A stretch of DNA of 64,000 nucleotides from an uncultured Gammaproteobacteria bacterium (GTDB lineage: Bacteria > Pseudomonadota > Gammaproteobacteria > Eutrophobiales > Eutrophobiaceae), in contig OY282354.1 in the NCBI GenBank assembly GCA_958295485.1, positions 1,054,001-1,118,000 on the forward strand, given 5' to 3'. Each line of letters starts with the position of its first letter. Positions within the stretch are counted from its first letter, which is position 1. The notes beneath the pieces are model-generated. The model was not told where the DNA came from. It saw nothing but the letters and a program-made list of their open reading frames with translations, and searched no databases. A program made the position numbers and the translations under genes. Of this stretch, positions 50,647 through 60,279 are shown one piece after another.

Positions 50647-51717
50647 CTATTTATCGGCAACGAGATAAGGTTTGAATCCCGGAGTAAACCTTTCCGTGAA
50701 GCCGGCGCCGGTGTTTATCATAAAATAAGCGGCAATGTCATGTTTTAATGCCAGCGCAAAACCTTTTTCCGGGCCTGAAACGAGTAAACCGGTTGCCCAT
50801 GCGTCCGCCTGCATGGCTGATGGATGCAGCACGGTCACCGAGACCAGTCCATGGGCCACCGGCCGGCCAGTGAGGGGATCAATCGTGTGTGAATAGCGGG
50901 TTCCATCCTGTTCGAAAAAATTCCGATAATCACCGGATGTCGCCATGGCGATATTATCCAGCTTGATGAGCTCCTGCACGGAGCGCTGGTCGGCAACGGG
51001 TTTTTCAATGCCGATTTGCCAGGGCAGGTTCTTGTTGTTCACGCCCCTGGCGCGTATTTCCCCGCCGATTTCGACCAGGTAGTTGGCCAGTTCCAATTGC
51101 TCCAGGTAATCAGCGACCTTATCCACGCCGTAGCCCTTTGCTATGGCGGAAAGATCGATAAAGACCCCGGCATCCGTTTTTTTTACGGCGGCTGCAGCGG
51201 GGGCCAGTTGAAGTTTTTTATATCCAACATTATTCAATGCCTGTTTTATTTGATTTTCTGTTGGAACAACGACTCCTTTTTCAGGGCCGAACCCCCACAG
51301 GTTGATCACGGGACCAACGGTCACGTCAAAGGCCCCCAGTGTCAGTTGGCTTATATCCCGCGCTGCCTGTAACACGTATAGAAGTGATTCGCCGGCAGGG
51401 AGCCAGTCGGTCACCTCGGCGCGATTTATCCGCATCAATTCGGAATCGGGCAGGTACGTGGACATCTCGTTGTTTATTTTATCGAGAATGCCGGCGATCC
51501 CTCCCTGCAATCTTTGTTTTGGAACCGGTAACGGGTGGGCGTTGATTACAACGGAATAAGTCGTCCCCATTGTGACGCCGGAGAACTCATATGCACCGCG
51601 TTCTGGTTTCCCCGGCCCGCAGGCGGACAAAGACAAAACGAGACAGGCGAACAGGGCCGGGATTAAACGAAAAACAGGTGAGAAATACGGGTTAAATCCG
51701 TAGCGGCAAGCCTCCAT
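50647..51717 (-). CDS. apbE: FAD:protein FMN transferase (ApbE family lipoprotein)
   Basis: This protein of about 356 residues has a lipoprotein signal (LIPALFACLVLSLSAC), then the ApbE core: FSGVTMGTTYSV, INNEMSTYLPDSELMRIN, DVTVGPVINLWGFGPE, VFIDLSAIAKGYGVDKVADYLE, VEIGGEIRARGVN and SGDYRNFFEQDGTRYSHTIDPLTGRPV...DAWATGLLVSG. ApbE attaches FMN covalently to Thr of target proteins in the periplasm (Nqr, Rnf or other flavin-carrying proteins). The ATG at 51717 is chosen because it starts the signal peptide; the longer frame to 51786 reads through the end of aceK. It overlaps the aceK 3' end by about 26 nt. No flavinylation target is seen in the window. Confidence 0.9.
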   Translation of the reverse strand: MEACRYGFNPYFSPVFRLIPALFACLVLSLSACGPGKPERGAYEFSGVTMGTTYSVVINAHPLPVPKQRLQGGIAGILDKINNEMSTYLPDSELMRINRAEVTDWLPAGESLLYVLQAARDISQLTLGAFDVTVGPVINLWGFGPEKGVVVPTENQIKQALNNVGYKKLQLAPAAAAVKKTDAGVFIDLSAIAKGYGVDKVADYLEQLELANYLVEIGGEIRARGVNNKNLPWQIGIEKPVADQRSVQELIKLDNIAMATSGDYRNFFEQDGTRYSHTIDPLTGRPVAHGLVSVTVLHPSAMQADAWATGLLVSGPEKGFALALKHDIAAYFMINTGAGFTERFTPGFKPYLVADK

Positions 51718-53473
51718 GACCCTGTCCTCTGTCTTCTGTTTCTTGTCCCCTGATTGGTATAGGGTGCCGGAAATAGGGAATGACAAGTTCGATATCGCCT
51801 TTTATGAGTTTGTTTTTAATGCGATTCCAGTAATCGGAAGTCAGGAGGTCGCCGTGAACCTGCAGGAACAAGGCGCGTAAATCCGGGCTCATCGAAAGGA
51901 ACCTGATGAATTCTTCGGGGAAAATGTCATTCTTGTTTACGTGAAACCACGCCTCCGAACGCATCGTGTCAGCGTCATCGTCACTATCGGGTATCCTGCG
52001 AAAGTCACATTCCGTCACCAGCGCAACTTCATCATAATCATAAAAGACAACCCGCCTGTGCCGGGTCACGCCGAAATTTTTCAGCAATAAATCACCCGGA
52101 AAGATATTCGTATTGGCGAGATCCTTAATGGTTTGTCCATAATCCAGTATCACTTGGTCGGCGTTGGCCTTGTCAACTTCCCTCAGGTAGAGATTCAAGG
52201 GTCGAACCCGTCGCTCGATATAAACGTGGTCAATGATTAATTTGTCGCCCTCGATATGGATGGTATCCGCCGCCTCGCTTAACAATTCATCCAGCAAGTC
52301 ACCATCAAATCGCTCAAGGGGGAATTCCAGGTTGCGGAATTCCTGGGTGTCGATCAATCGGCCGGCTCGATCATGTTGGGAGACAAGTTTGTATTTATTT
52401 TGTACCTCTTCCCGGGTGATGGTTTTCGGATAGCCGAACCTGTCCCGGATAATTTTAAATACGAGATCGTATGATGGCAGCGTAAATACCAGCATCACCA
52501 ACCCCTTATCCCCGTCGGCAAGCACGAACTTGTCCGTCGTGCTGTTCATATGGTGTGAGAATATCCGGTAACGTTCAGTCTTTCCCTGGCGCAGCCGGCC
52601 CAAGACCGTATAGAGTTCGTCTATTGGCTTGCCTGGCAGGATCGAATGCAAAAAGTGCACTGCGCCGATGACTGAATGCGGGTTGGCAAAATAATAAGAG
52701 CGGGTGTAACTGAATACGATGCTGACCTCTTCCTCGGATAACAGTATTGCGTCCGTTTCTATGCCGGCGGCGGAATTTTTCAAGGCAATAACGATGGGAT
52801 TGACGTGGGTTTGCTGGATCGTTCTGCCGATTAAATAGGCCCGGGCTGATTGAAAAAATGCAGAATCAATAAACTCGAACCTTAAAAATTCACCGAATTC
52901 TTCCAGGTGAGCTTGGTAATAGCGATTGATTTCCTGGCCGATGGCTTTTACATCCAGGCCGATGTTTTTATAGGGGACCTTGAAGGAAAAATCCTCAAGA
53001 ATTTTTTGAAACGTCTTGCTCAACGAACCCCAGTGGGGATAACGGTTCAACGTCAGGGTTTCAAATGGATTAAATCCTTCATCCGGCGCCGATGAAATGA
53101 ATTCCAACTCAGGATCAATGCCTACGGTGTCGAAAATTCGACGGGTAATGGAATTGAAAAACGTCTTCATGAAACCGGCGTCCGGCACGTTCTCCAATCG
53201 TTCTCCGTAATACCGGCGTATGTCATTCCAAAGTTTATGATCGTTTACCTTGGGGCCTAAGTTTCTCCTTAAAGAGAGAACGATTCGACGCACGGATTTT
53301 TCATAGAAATCAACCCGCTCCGAGATGTCCTGCTGGTGCCCTTCCCAGTCCTGTTGCTCGAAGCGGCGTCGCGCCCGCTCCGTTATCCGGGTAAAACTCT
53401 CGTTGTACCTGAGGAAGCCTTCAAAGATTAGTTCGGCGTTTTGCGCAATAATCTTTTTACGGGGCACGCGCAT
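51692..53473 (-). CDS. aceK: Isocitrate dehydrogenase kinase/phosphatase
   Basis: This 593-residue bifunctional AceK has the long N-terminal regulatory region (LRRNLGPKVNDHKLWNDIRRYYGERLENVPDAGFMKTFFNSITRRIFDTVG), GAVHFLHSILPGKPIDELYTVLGRLRQGKTERYR, the ATP-binding GLVMLVFTLPSYDLVFKIIRDRFGYPK, and VTRHRRVVFYDYDEVALVTECDFRRIP. It phosphorylates and dephosphorylates isocitrate dehydrogenase to switch flux between the TCA cycle and the glyoxylate shunt. The gene starts 6 bp after the icd stop, so target and regulator are in one transcript. aceB and aceA are not in the window. The C-terminal tail is extended by a Gln/Glu/Asp/Arg-rich segment. Confidence 0.95.
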   Translation of the reverse strand: MRVPRKKIIAQNAELIFEGFLRYNESFTRITERARRRFEQQDWEGHQQDISERVDFYEKSVRRIVLSLRRNLGPKVNDHKLWNDIRRYYGERLENVPDAGFMKTFFNSITRRIFDTVGIDPELEFISSAPDEGFNPFETLTLNRYPHWGSLSKTFQKILEDFSFKVPYKNIGLDVKAIGQEINRYYQAHLEEFGEFLRFEFIDSAFFQSARAYLIGRTIQQTHVNPIVIALKNSAAGIETDAILLSEEEVSIVFSYTRSYYFANPHSVIGAVHFLHSILPGKPIDELYTVLGRLRQGKTERYRIFSHHMNSTTDKFVLADGDKGLVMLVFTLPSYDLVFKIIRDRFGYPKTITREEVQNKYKLVSQHDRAGRLIDTQEFRNLEFPLERFDGDLLDELLSEAADTIHIEGDKLIIDHVYIERRVRPLNLYLREVDKANADQVILDYGQTIKDLANTNIFPGDLLLKNFGVTRHRRVVFYDYDEVALVTECDFRRIPDSDDDADTMRSEAWFHVNKNDIFPEEFIRFLSMSPDLRALFLQVHGDLLTSDYWNRIKNKLIKGDIELVIPYFRHPIPIRGQETEDRGQGHGGLPLRI

Positions 53474-53479
53474 GGGTCG

Positions 53480-54775
53480 CTACATGTTTTCGATCAAGGC
53501 CTGGCCGAATTCACTACACCTGACTTCATTGGCGCCTTCCATCAGCCGGGCAAAATCGTAGGTAACGGTTTTGGAACTGATGGTTTTATCCATGCCGGAA
53601 ATGACGAGGTCCGCGGCTTCCGTCCAGCCCAGGTAACGCAGCATCATCTCACCGGAAAGGACCAGGGAGCCCGGGTTGACCTTGTCCTGGTTGGCATACT
53701 TGGGCGCAGTGCCGTGGGTCGCCTCGAAAATGGCATGGCCGGTGTCATAATTGATATTGCCCCCCGGGGCAATGCCGATTCCCCCGACCTGCGCGGCCAG
53801 CGCGTCCGACAGGTAATCGCCGTTCAGGTTCATCGTGGCGATGACGTCGAATTCCTTAGGACGGGTCAGCACCTGTTGCAAGGTAATATCGGCAATCGCA
53901 TCCTTGATCAGGATTTTGCCGCCGCCCAGGGCCGCGGCCTGTTCCTCGTCGGCGGCCCTTGCGCCGCTATCGCCACGGGTGCGCTCCCACTGGTCCCAGG
54001 TATAAGTTTGATCAGGGAAAGAATTTTCCGCCAGGGCATAACCCCAGTTTCGAAAGGCCCCTTCGGTAAACTTCATAATGTTGCCTTTATGCACAAAAGT
54101 AACGCTTTTACGATGGTTATCAATCGCGTATCGAATCGCCGCCCTGACCAGACGCTCCGTGCCTTCCCGCGACACCGGTTTGATGCCAATCCCTGTCGTA
54201 TCCGGGAACCGGATCTTTTGGTAATAGTTGGGAAACGCTCCTTTCAAGAGTTCGAGAAATTTTTTGTTGTCTGCCGACCCCTGTTCAAACTCTATGCCGG
54301 CGTAAATATCCTCGGTGTTTTCCCGAAATATCACCATGTTGACATATTGCGGGTTTCTCGTCGGAGAAGGCACACCCTCGAACCACCTGACCGGGCGCAG
54401 GCAAACGTAGAGATCCAGGATCTGCCTCAAGGCGACATTCAGTGAACGGATGCCGCCACCGATTGGCGTGGTCAGGGGGCCTTTGATGGCGACCAGGTAT
54501 TCACGGCACCGGGCCAGGGTCTCATCAGGCAGCCAGGAGCCGGTCAATTCATTGGCTTTTTCTCCCGCGTAAACCTCCAGCCAGTGAATTTCCCTGCTGC
54601 CGCCATAGGCTTTTTTTACCGCAGCATCAAGGACTTGTTCGGTTGCCCGCCAGACGTCCGGGCCGATGCCGTCTCCCTCTATAAACGGTATCACCGGGTT
54701 GGCCGGAACCTGTAAACGTCCGTCCACCATGGTGATTTTCTCCCCTCCGGGGGGTGTTGATAACGCTGTCGTCAC
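53480..54775 (-). CDS. icd: NADP-dependent isocitrate dehydrogenase
   Basis: This 431-residue enzyme has the family blocks [122 protein letters not shown] and [33 protein letters not shown]. The substrate-binding Ser region (regulated by AceK in E. coli) falls in [15 protein letters not shown]. It oxidises isocitrate to 2-oxoglutarate with NADP+. The start is GTG at 54775 with AAGGAG upstream. It is followed directly by aceK. Confidence 0.96.
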   Translation of the reverse strand: MTTALSTPPGGEKITMVDGRLQVPANPVIPFIEGDGIGPDVWRATEQVLDAAVKKAYGGSREIHWLEVYAGEKANELTGSWLPDETLARCREYLVAIKGPLTTPIGGGIRSLNVALRQILDLYVCLRPVRWFEGVPSPTRNPQYVNMVIFRENTEDIYAGIEFEQGSADNKKFLELLKGAFPNYYQKIRFPDTTGIGIKPVSREGTERLVRAAIRYAIDNHRKSVTFVHKGNIMKFTEGAFRNWGYALAENSFPDQTYTWDQWERTRGDSGARAADEEQAAALGGGKILIKDAIADITLQQVLTRPKEFDVIATMNLNGDYLSDALAAQVGGIGIAPGGNINYDTGHAIFEATHGTAPKYANQDKVNPGSLVLSGEMMLRYLGWTEAADLVISGMDKTISSKTVTYDFARLMEGANEVRCSEFGQALIENM

Positions 54776-55203
54776 TTTATATTTCTCCTTTTTCAGGTTA
54801 TTTACAGGCTTCTCATGGATTCACTTCAGCTCAAACGTCAGGAAGCATGAGACCTGACGATCATATCGACTTCAGCCGGCATATCTCACCAATGGATGCG
54901 CTGAGCGCGCTTTGGTTGACGGGGCGCCAGCGAGGATGAGCATAAGTTTTTCTCTTGATCATTGCGTTATTCGATGTAAAAGCGGTCGAGTTATACTCAT
55001 TTCTGGTGTATGGGCTGAATAGTGAGGTGGGTGTATCCGGCGTTGTAGAATTGTTTTTTCCAAAGACAACAAGCAACATGGGAGGAGTACACCACCATGA
55101 GAAAAGATAAAGCAGTTTCACTGAAAAATCCAGAGGAAAATTCAGGCGCCAAGAGTTCCCGCTGTTCGCCGAAAACAGGTATTGACCGGGCCGGGTCTGT
55201 GGA
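54776..55203. other. 428-bp intergenic region with a doubtful small ORF
   Basis: The region holds the icd leader and probably its promoter. A small frame from ATG 55097 (GGAGGAG 9 nt upstream) encodes MRKDKAVSLKNPEENSGAKS and further to a stop at 55258, antisense to the end of the isochorismatase gene. The good ribosome-binding site suggests a gene start, perhaps the truncated 5' end of a lost (possibly transposase) gene, but this cannot be confirmed. Nothing else is recognisable. Confidence 0.35.
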
Positions 55204-55884
55204 TCAACTGCAACGACCGATAAATTCCTTGCCCGTCATCACGTCGCCGAACTGTTGAATGATGGTTTCCAGGGTGGCCTGATGTTCGCGGTCTGACAGG
55301 GTTGAACAGCAGTCCTCGATCAGGACCACGTTGAAATCCATGTCAAAGGCATTCCGCGCCGCGCTCTCGCAGCAGATGTTGGTCTTTGTGCCGGCTATCA
55401 GCAAGGTCTCAATGCCGCGGCTGCGCAATACCCTTTCAAGTCGCGACGCGCCCGGGCTCAGGCAACCGTAACGGTTTTTGACCAGGTGGAAGTCGTTTTC
55501 ATCCACTTCCAGTTCGTGCCATAACCTTACGCCTTCCTCGCCCGGCGACATGTACTGCATGGTGCGTTCACGCACCTCGCCGGCAACCATGTGGTTGAAG
55601 AAATTCTCCCAATCGGATTTACCGCCCCGGTGGTCGAATTCACTGACTATCCAGATAATATCGCCGCCTTTGTCCCGTAATTCTTTTGCCAGACGGTTTA
55701 TGTTCGCGATGGTGCCGCGGCTTGCCGGAACTTCGGCGGGCGCGCCCGGCTTGCAAAAGGCATTTTGCATGTCGATGACTATCAAGGCGCATTTTGCCGG
55801 GTCGAAATTATCGTAGATATGAAAACGGCCACGGCGTTTTTCAACCCGGGCGACGATCTCTTCGCTTATTCGAATATCATGCAT
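55204..55884 (-). CDS. Isochorismatase-fold cysteine hydrolase (N-carbamoylsarcosine amidase-like)
   Basis: This 226-residue protein has the catalytic triad of the cysteine-hydrolase family: Asp in VIDMQNAFC, Lys in HLVKNRYGCLSPG and Cys in IAGTKTNICCESAARNAFD, with cis-peptide motif GTKTN. Members include nicotinamidase, isochorismatase, biuret hydrolase and N-carbamoylsarcosine amidohydrolase. Because it lies beside hydantoinase A/B-type genes, hydrolysis of an N-carbamoyl amino acid to the amino acid, CO2 and NH3 is the most economical guess; isochorismate and nicotinamide roles have no support here. A 121-bp gap separates it from the Zn-ribbon gene upstream. Confidence 0.88.
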   Translation of the reverse strand: MHDIRISEEIVARVEKRRGRFHIYDNFDPAKCALIVIDMQNAFCKPGAPAEVPASRGTIANINRLAKELRDKGGDIIWIVSEFDHRGGKSDWENFFNHMVAGEVRERTMQYMSPGEEGVRLWHELEVDENDFHLVKNRYGCLSPGASRLERVLRSRGIETLLIAGTKTNICCESAARNAFDMDFNVVLIEDCCSTLSDREHQATLETIIQQFGDVMTGKEFIGRCS

Positions 55885-55980
55885 ACATTGCCTCCCATTA
55901 ATCCTCCCGCGTGAGGGTGTCCGGTTTTCATCAGCGTCATAGTCCCCTTAGTCATTCCAACATCCCTTTTACGACACGCT

Positions 55981-55994
55981 CCTGTCAGGGGGAT
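55981..55994. repeat. Half REP-like element
   Basis: CCTGTCAGGGGGAT is half of the dispersed CCCCCTTGTCAGGGGGAT family, in the gap between the isochorismatase and Zn-ribbon genes. Confidence 0.45.
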
Positions 55995-56005
55995 AAGGTT
56001 AACCT

Positions 56006-56266
56006 TCAGGTAAAAATTTTATCGTGCAGAAACGGATCATCTTTCATGGCGGTTTCCGTATCTAACAGCGCGCCGCAATTCGGACAACTGAAAACCCGTA
56101 GCAAGACCTGTTCGTCGGTGGAATAGGGGTCGCCCAGGGTTCGCATCGGCGTTTCGTTCAATATGGCTTTCTCTTTCCAGTTGACGTCCTTGTCGCACAA
56201 GCCGTGCCCGCAGTGTCCGCAGACGATGCTTGTCCCGTCCAGGTCAAGGGTTTGTGACAGCCGCAT
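56006..56266 (-). CDS. Small zinc-ribbon subunit (acetone carboxylase gamma-like)
   Basis: This 86-residue protein has two CxxC pairs (VCGHCGHGLCDKDVNWKEKA and FSCPNCGALLDTETA) that would hold one zinc. It resembles the small subunits of acetone/acetophenone carboxylases and is encoded with HyuB and HyuA homologues, overlapping hyuB by 23 nt. Its presence argues that the complex could be an ATP-dependent carboxylase or a three-subunit hydantoinase, since simple N-methylhydantoinases lack it. It probably has a structural role at the active site. Confidence 0.8.
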   Translation of the reverse strand: MRLSQTLDLDGTSIVCGHCGHGLCDKDVNWKEKAILNETPMRTLGDPYSTDEQVLLRVFSCPNCGALLDTETAMKDDPFLHDKIFT

Positions 56267-58094
56267 GACCGCCTCCGTTTTTTCTTTTCCTCCGCGCCAA
56301 TAAATCGGTTCTTTTTTTGTCCGTCAGCTTTTTATCAAGCCGTCCTGTTTTGTCGTCGATGGCTACTCCATAGACATTTTCTGCAAATTCCGGGGACACC
56401 AGCCCGTGTTCGACGTCTCGGCAGACCTCTTCGTCCGGGCGGAGCAGGGGGTCTCCATAGCCACCGCCGCCATTCCACCTGACGTACAACGCATCATTGC
56501 CCATCAAGGGAAACACGCCCCAGTCAACGGCCTGTTTTTCCCCCGACATGGCATCCAATCGTATGGGGTGACTATGACCATCCGCCGTTTTCGACTCATT
56601 GTTTTTTATCCAGATATAGGCGTTGGGCGAACCGGGGTAGCCGCCGGCCAGGCCGTCACTCATCGGGAACTTGGCGCCTTTGCCGGAAACCACATAATGC
56701 ATCCCACCGTCAGGCGCATCGTGTGGCACGAATGATAATTCCATGCCGACGCCGCCGCGATAACGTCCGGGACCGCCGGAATCTTTCAGACGGCGACGGA
56801 ATAAATAACGGATCGGGAAGGTATATTCAATGGTTTCGATATTGGCCATCCGCGAAATGGGATTCGGGATCTCGCCACCTACCTCGATGCCGTCCGCCCA
56901 GGTCCTGGCGCCGCCGGCGCCGGCGAACGTCTCCGTCAAAATACCGATGGCCTGCTTGTGATGCTGGTTTTGGCCGAACAGGAATACGGCGAAGTGGTTG
57001 GCGTGCCACACGGCGGTGGCTTCGCTTGCATATTTTTCGCTGGCGCTGAGCATCTTGCCGATGGTAATGCAAGCCGCATTGTTGACGGATTGTATGGCCC
57101 CGACCGTAGCGACGGAAACGGGCGCCGGCCGGTTGCAATTCACGATGGTTCCCGGCGGCGCGATCATGGTAATGGGTTTGATTACCCCTTCATTCCAGGT
57201 AATGTCATAGCAGAGTAGCGGAAACAGCGGCGCGAACAGTCCACCTAAGGAAGCCCACTTTGTGCAATTGATGGCATGTCGGCTTTGTTCACTGGAGCCC
57301 GTGAAATCGAAGACGAGGGTATCGTTCCGCTTGGTCATGGTCAGCTCGACCCTGGCGATTTCATCCTTCACGCTCAGGTATTGCCTGGATTGCCACTGCC
57401 CATCGGGCAATTCCCTCAGGCGGGCGCGTAGCTTTTCCCCTGACTGGGTGATCAATGTCTTGCAGGTTTCATCAACGGTTTCGATGCCGTATTTTTCGAT
57501 GAGGGAGCGCATGCGTTTCCGGGCCACGTTGTTGCAGGCGATCATGGAATTCAAGTCCAATGCAACCATATCCGGCGAGCGCACCATGTTCAGGAAAGTG
57601 TCCATGATTGCCCGGTTGACTTCACCTTTTTCCACGAGGCGCAGTCCCGGCGAACTGAAGCCTTCCGTGTAAATATTTTCGGCGTCGGGACAAAACCCGC
57701 CGGGGTTGGTGGCGCCAATATCGTACACGTGCACGAAACAAGCGCTCCAGGCTACCAGTTCTTTCTTGAAGTGGATGGGCGCCACCAGGTAGACGTCGGA
57801 AGTATGCAGGGCCGCGGTATAGGGATCATTCAAAAGGAATACATCGCCTTCATGGATGTCGCCCCGAAACCGCCTGATGATGGATTTACACGCCTCTGCG
57901 GCGCTGGTGAGGTGGTGCAGGAAACCAACGCCGCCCATTAACAGGGAACCGTCGGCGCGGTACAGCGACACCATCAAATCATGGCCTTCGTTGGTGATGG
58001 CGCTGCCCGATACGTTTTTCAACGTGATCACCGCTTCATCCACGACGCGAAATAACCGGTGGCGAATGATCGAAAACGTAATCGGATCAATCAT
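56244..58094 (-). CDS. Hydantoinase B/oxoprolinase-family subunit
   Basis: This 616-residue HyuB family protein shows DPITFSIIRHRLFRVVDEAVITLKNVSGSAITNEGHDLMVSLYRADG, DVFLLNDPYTAALHTSDVYLVAPIHFK, LVFDFTGSSEQSRHAINCT, NCNRPAPVSVATVGAIQSVNNA and RRRLKDSGGPGRYRGGVGMELSF. It partners with HyuA (3-bp gap upstream) in ATP-dependent hydantoin or oxoproline opening, or in carboxylation of ketones. The upstream HyuA plus downstream small zinc protein gives the order A-B-Zn typical of acetone-carboxylase-like operons. Confidence 0.9.
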   Translation of the reverse strand: MIDPITFSIIRHRLFRVVDEAVITLKNVSGSAITNEGHDLMVSLYRADGSLLMGGVGFLHHLTSAAEACKSIIRRFRGDIHEGDVFLLNDPYTAALHTSDVYLVAPIHFKKELVAWSACFVHVYDIGATNPGGFCPDAENIYTEGFSSPGLRLVEKGEVNRAIMDTFLNMVRSPDMVALDLNSMIACNNVARKRMRSLIEKYGIETVDETCKTLITQSGEKLRARLRELPDGQWQSRQYLSVKDEIARVELTMTKRNDTLVFDFTGSSEQSRHAINCTKWASLGGLFAPLFPLLCYDITWNEGVIKPITMIAPPGTIVNCNRPAPVSVATVGAIQSVNNAACITIGKMLSASEKYASEATAVWHANHFAVFLFGQNQHHKQAIGILTETFAGAGGARTWADGIEVGGEIPNPISRMANIETIEYTFPIRYLFRRRLKDSGGPGRYRGGVGMELSFVPHDAPDGGMHYVVSGKGAKFPMSDGLAGGYPGSPNAYIWIKNNESKTADGHSHPIRLDAMSGEKQAVDWGVFPLMGNDALYVRWNGGGGYGDPLLRPDEEVCRDVEHGLVSPEFAENVYGVAIDDKTGRLDKKLTDKKRTDLLARRKRKNGGGHAAVTNP

Positions 58095-58097
58095 TTT

Positions 58098-60200
58098 TCA
58101 TGTTGCCTCGATAACAATATTTTTATATCCGTCCATTTGCCCCTGTTGGTTATCCTGTATCACGATGGTGGTAATGGGCGTGTGTATGACGGCCGGTCCG
58201 GCAATGATATTCCCGGGTCGCAGTTTTTCAAAGTCATATACGTTTGTTTCGATCAAACTGTCGCGACCGTCAACAAATACCCTGCGTTGCCCGGTTAATG
58301 CCAGGCCCGGGTCGGTATCTCCCGGGGACGTTGCTGAAAACCCGGAACGCTCGACCCTGCCGAAGGCGCTCAGCCTGAATTGGGTCATTTCAATACCGGC
58401 GTCACGATAGGCGGAGCCTTTGCCGTAGCGGTTTTCATACAGGGCTTCAAAATCGTTGATTAATCGCTCCATTCCGTTGCCATCCAGTGGTGTATCGGCG
58501 CGTACCGGCGTGATGAGTTCATGCACTTGCAAGGCATAACGAAACCCCACTGACCACTTGAAGCTCATTTTATCGTCTGAAAATCCTTCTTCTTTCAGTG
58601 TTTCTCTTGCTTCCTTCAGCATGGGCTCATAGATGGCGTTAACCTCCGCGGCCGGGCAGGGAACGGGTATGGTCATGGCCGTACTGTAATCGTGCATGAC
58701 ATCGGCCCTGGCCAGGCCGAATGCGCAATTCACCGATGCGGTATAAGGCACGATGATCCGTTTAACCCTGAGTTCCCGGGCAAAGGCGCTCGCTAACATG
58801 GGACAGGAGCCGCCAAAGGCATGCAGGACGAAATCCCGGGGATCCAGGCCCTGCTCCACGGTGATCTTGTGTATCAGGTCGGTGATTTGCGCGTTTGCCA
58901 CGCGGAATATGCCGATTGCGGCATCCTCGACGGACAGACCCAGGGGCGCCGCGATTTTTTCCCTGAATACCTGTTCCGTTGTTGGGACGTCCAGGGGCAT
59001 GGTACCGTTGAGGAAACGCCGGGGGTCGATATAGCCCAGCAATAACAACACGTCGGTTACAGTAGGTTGGGTCCCGCCGAGTCCGTAACAAACGGGTCCG
59101 GGATTTGCCCCGGCGCTTTGCGGGCCGACCTGGGGCGCTGAGGTATCTTCTTCCAGGGTGATCAAACTGCCGCCGCCGGCGCCGATGGATGCCACGTCGA
59201 TCTTCGGCACGGAATAGTGAAACCGGTCTATCAGGGGTTCCCGGGCATACTCGATCTCCCCGTTCTGTATAATGCCCACCTTGAAGGTGGTGCCGCCCAT
59301 GTCCGCCGCGATGATGTCTTTATCACCCATGTTGTCGCCAAGAAACTTGCTGCCGATGACCCCGGCGACGGGGCCGCACTCCAGCATGTTCACCGCCCGT
59401 TCCGCGGCGCGTTCGGCCGGCAACAGGCCGCCATAACCCTGCATGACCAATACCGGTCCCCGGTAACCGCGCTCATCCAATAGCTTTTGCAGGTTACTGA
59501 TGTAGTTGTTTACCATTTGCCCGGCATAGGCATTGATTACCGTGGTCGAGGTGCGCTCATACTCGCCGGGCGCCGGGGCTACTTCACTTGAGATTGATAC
59601 GTGGATTCCATCATCCCGCGCCTTGATGATCGAGCGTATGCGCTGTTCATGGACGGGGTTGGAAAATGACCACAGCAGGGCAACGGCAATGGATTCGACC
59701 TGCTTCTCGTCAACGAGATAATCGACGGCTTGCTCGACCTGGGCCTCGTCCAACTCGCGAACGATCGCGCCTTTATAATCGACGCGCTCGGCGACGCCCC
59801 GGACCAGGTCGAACGGGACTAAGGGAACAGGCCTGTCCGTAGCGACCGGGTGCTTGAGACCTTCTTCCGAGAGACCGGCCCAACGGCCATAAGCGCCCCG
59901 GGTCACCAGCAGGGTATCTTCAAATCCTGCCGTAGTGATTAAGCCGGTCCTGGCGCCTTTGCGTTCGATCAAGGTATTATCCACGACTGTGGAGCCATGG
60001 ATAAACAAGGTGGCGCGGTCAAAAACGGTTTTAACGTCTACCTGCATGGCATCGGCGGCAGACCGGATGGAATCCATGACTCCCCCGGCAAAATCGGGCG
60101 GGGTGGATAAGGCCTTGCCGATGACGAGGGATTTACCGCCTTCGACGATAACCGTATCGGTGCAGGTTCCACCTACGTCTGTCGCTACCACAAAGGACAT
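58098..60200 (-). CDS. Hydantoinase A/oxoprolinase-family subunit
   Basis: This 700-residue HyuA protein has the ASKHA-type nucleotide motifs VATDVGGTCTDTVIVEGG (N-terminus) and IIAADMGGTTFKVGIIQNGEIEY, together with IHGSTVVDNTLIERKGARTGLITTAGFEDTLLVTRGAYGRW, SSEVAPAPGEYERTSTTVINAY and VLHAFGGSCPMLASAFARELRVKRIIVPYTASVNCAFGLARADVMHDYS. It binds ATP to activate the substrate carbonyl for hydrolysis or carboxylation. The substrate could be N-methylhydantoin (giving N-carbamoylsarcosine) or a ketone; the adjacent amidohydrolase and amidase favour the former, the zinc-ribbon subunit the latter. It is divergent from the amidase across a 79-bp gap. Confidence 0.92.
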   Translation of the reverse strand: MSFVVATDVGGTCTDTVIVEGGKSLVIGKALSTPPDFAGGVMDSIRSAADAMQVDVKTVFDRATLFIHGSTVVDNTLIERKGARTGLITTAGFEDTLLVTRGAYGRWAGLSEEGLKHPVATDRPVPLVPFDLVRGVAERVDYKGAIVRELDEAQVEQAVDYLVDEKQVESIAVALLWSFSNPVHEQRIRSIIKARDDGIHVSISSEVAPAPGEYERTSTTVINAYAGQMVNNYISNLQKLLDERGYRGPVLVMQGYGGLLPAERAAERAVNMLECGPVAGVIGSKFLGDNMGDKDIIAADMGGTTFKVGIIQNGEIEYAREPLIDRFHYSVPKIDVASIGAGGGSLITLEEDTSAPQVGPQSAGANPGPVCYGLGGTQPTVTDVLLLLGYIDPRRFLNGTMPLDVPTTEQVFREKIAAPLGLSVEDAAIGIFRVANAQITDLIHKITVEQGLDPRDFVLHAFGGSCPMLASAFARELRVKRIIVPYTASVNCAFGLARADVMHDYSTAMTIPVPCPAAEVNAIYEPMLKEARETLKEEGFSDDKMSFKWSVGFRYALQVHELITPVRADTPLDGNGMERLINDFEALYENRYGKGSAYRDAGIEMTQFRLSAFGRVERSGFSATSPGDTDPGLALTGQRRVFVDGRDSLIETNVYDFEKLRPGNIIAGPAVIHTPITTIVIQDNQQGQMDGYKNIVIEAT

Positions 60201-60279
60201 CGCTTTACAAAAACCGGCGCGTGACTGGTATGATTATTCATGTTCTTTTCATAGCATATTCAACAAAGGTAAACAATCA

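Noticed and set aside
55097-55258. Small ORF MRKDKAVSLKNPEE as a transposase start
   Set aside because: A good ribosome-binding site but no recognisable domain after about 15 residues and overlap with a real gene; noted only within the intergenic entry.
59935-60279. N-terminal extension of the amidase to 59935
   Set aside because: It lies antisense within hyuA and has no amidase similarity; ATG 60280 fits the family.
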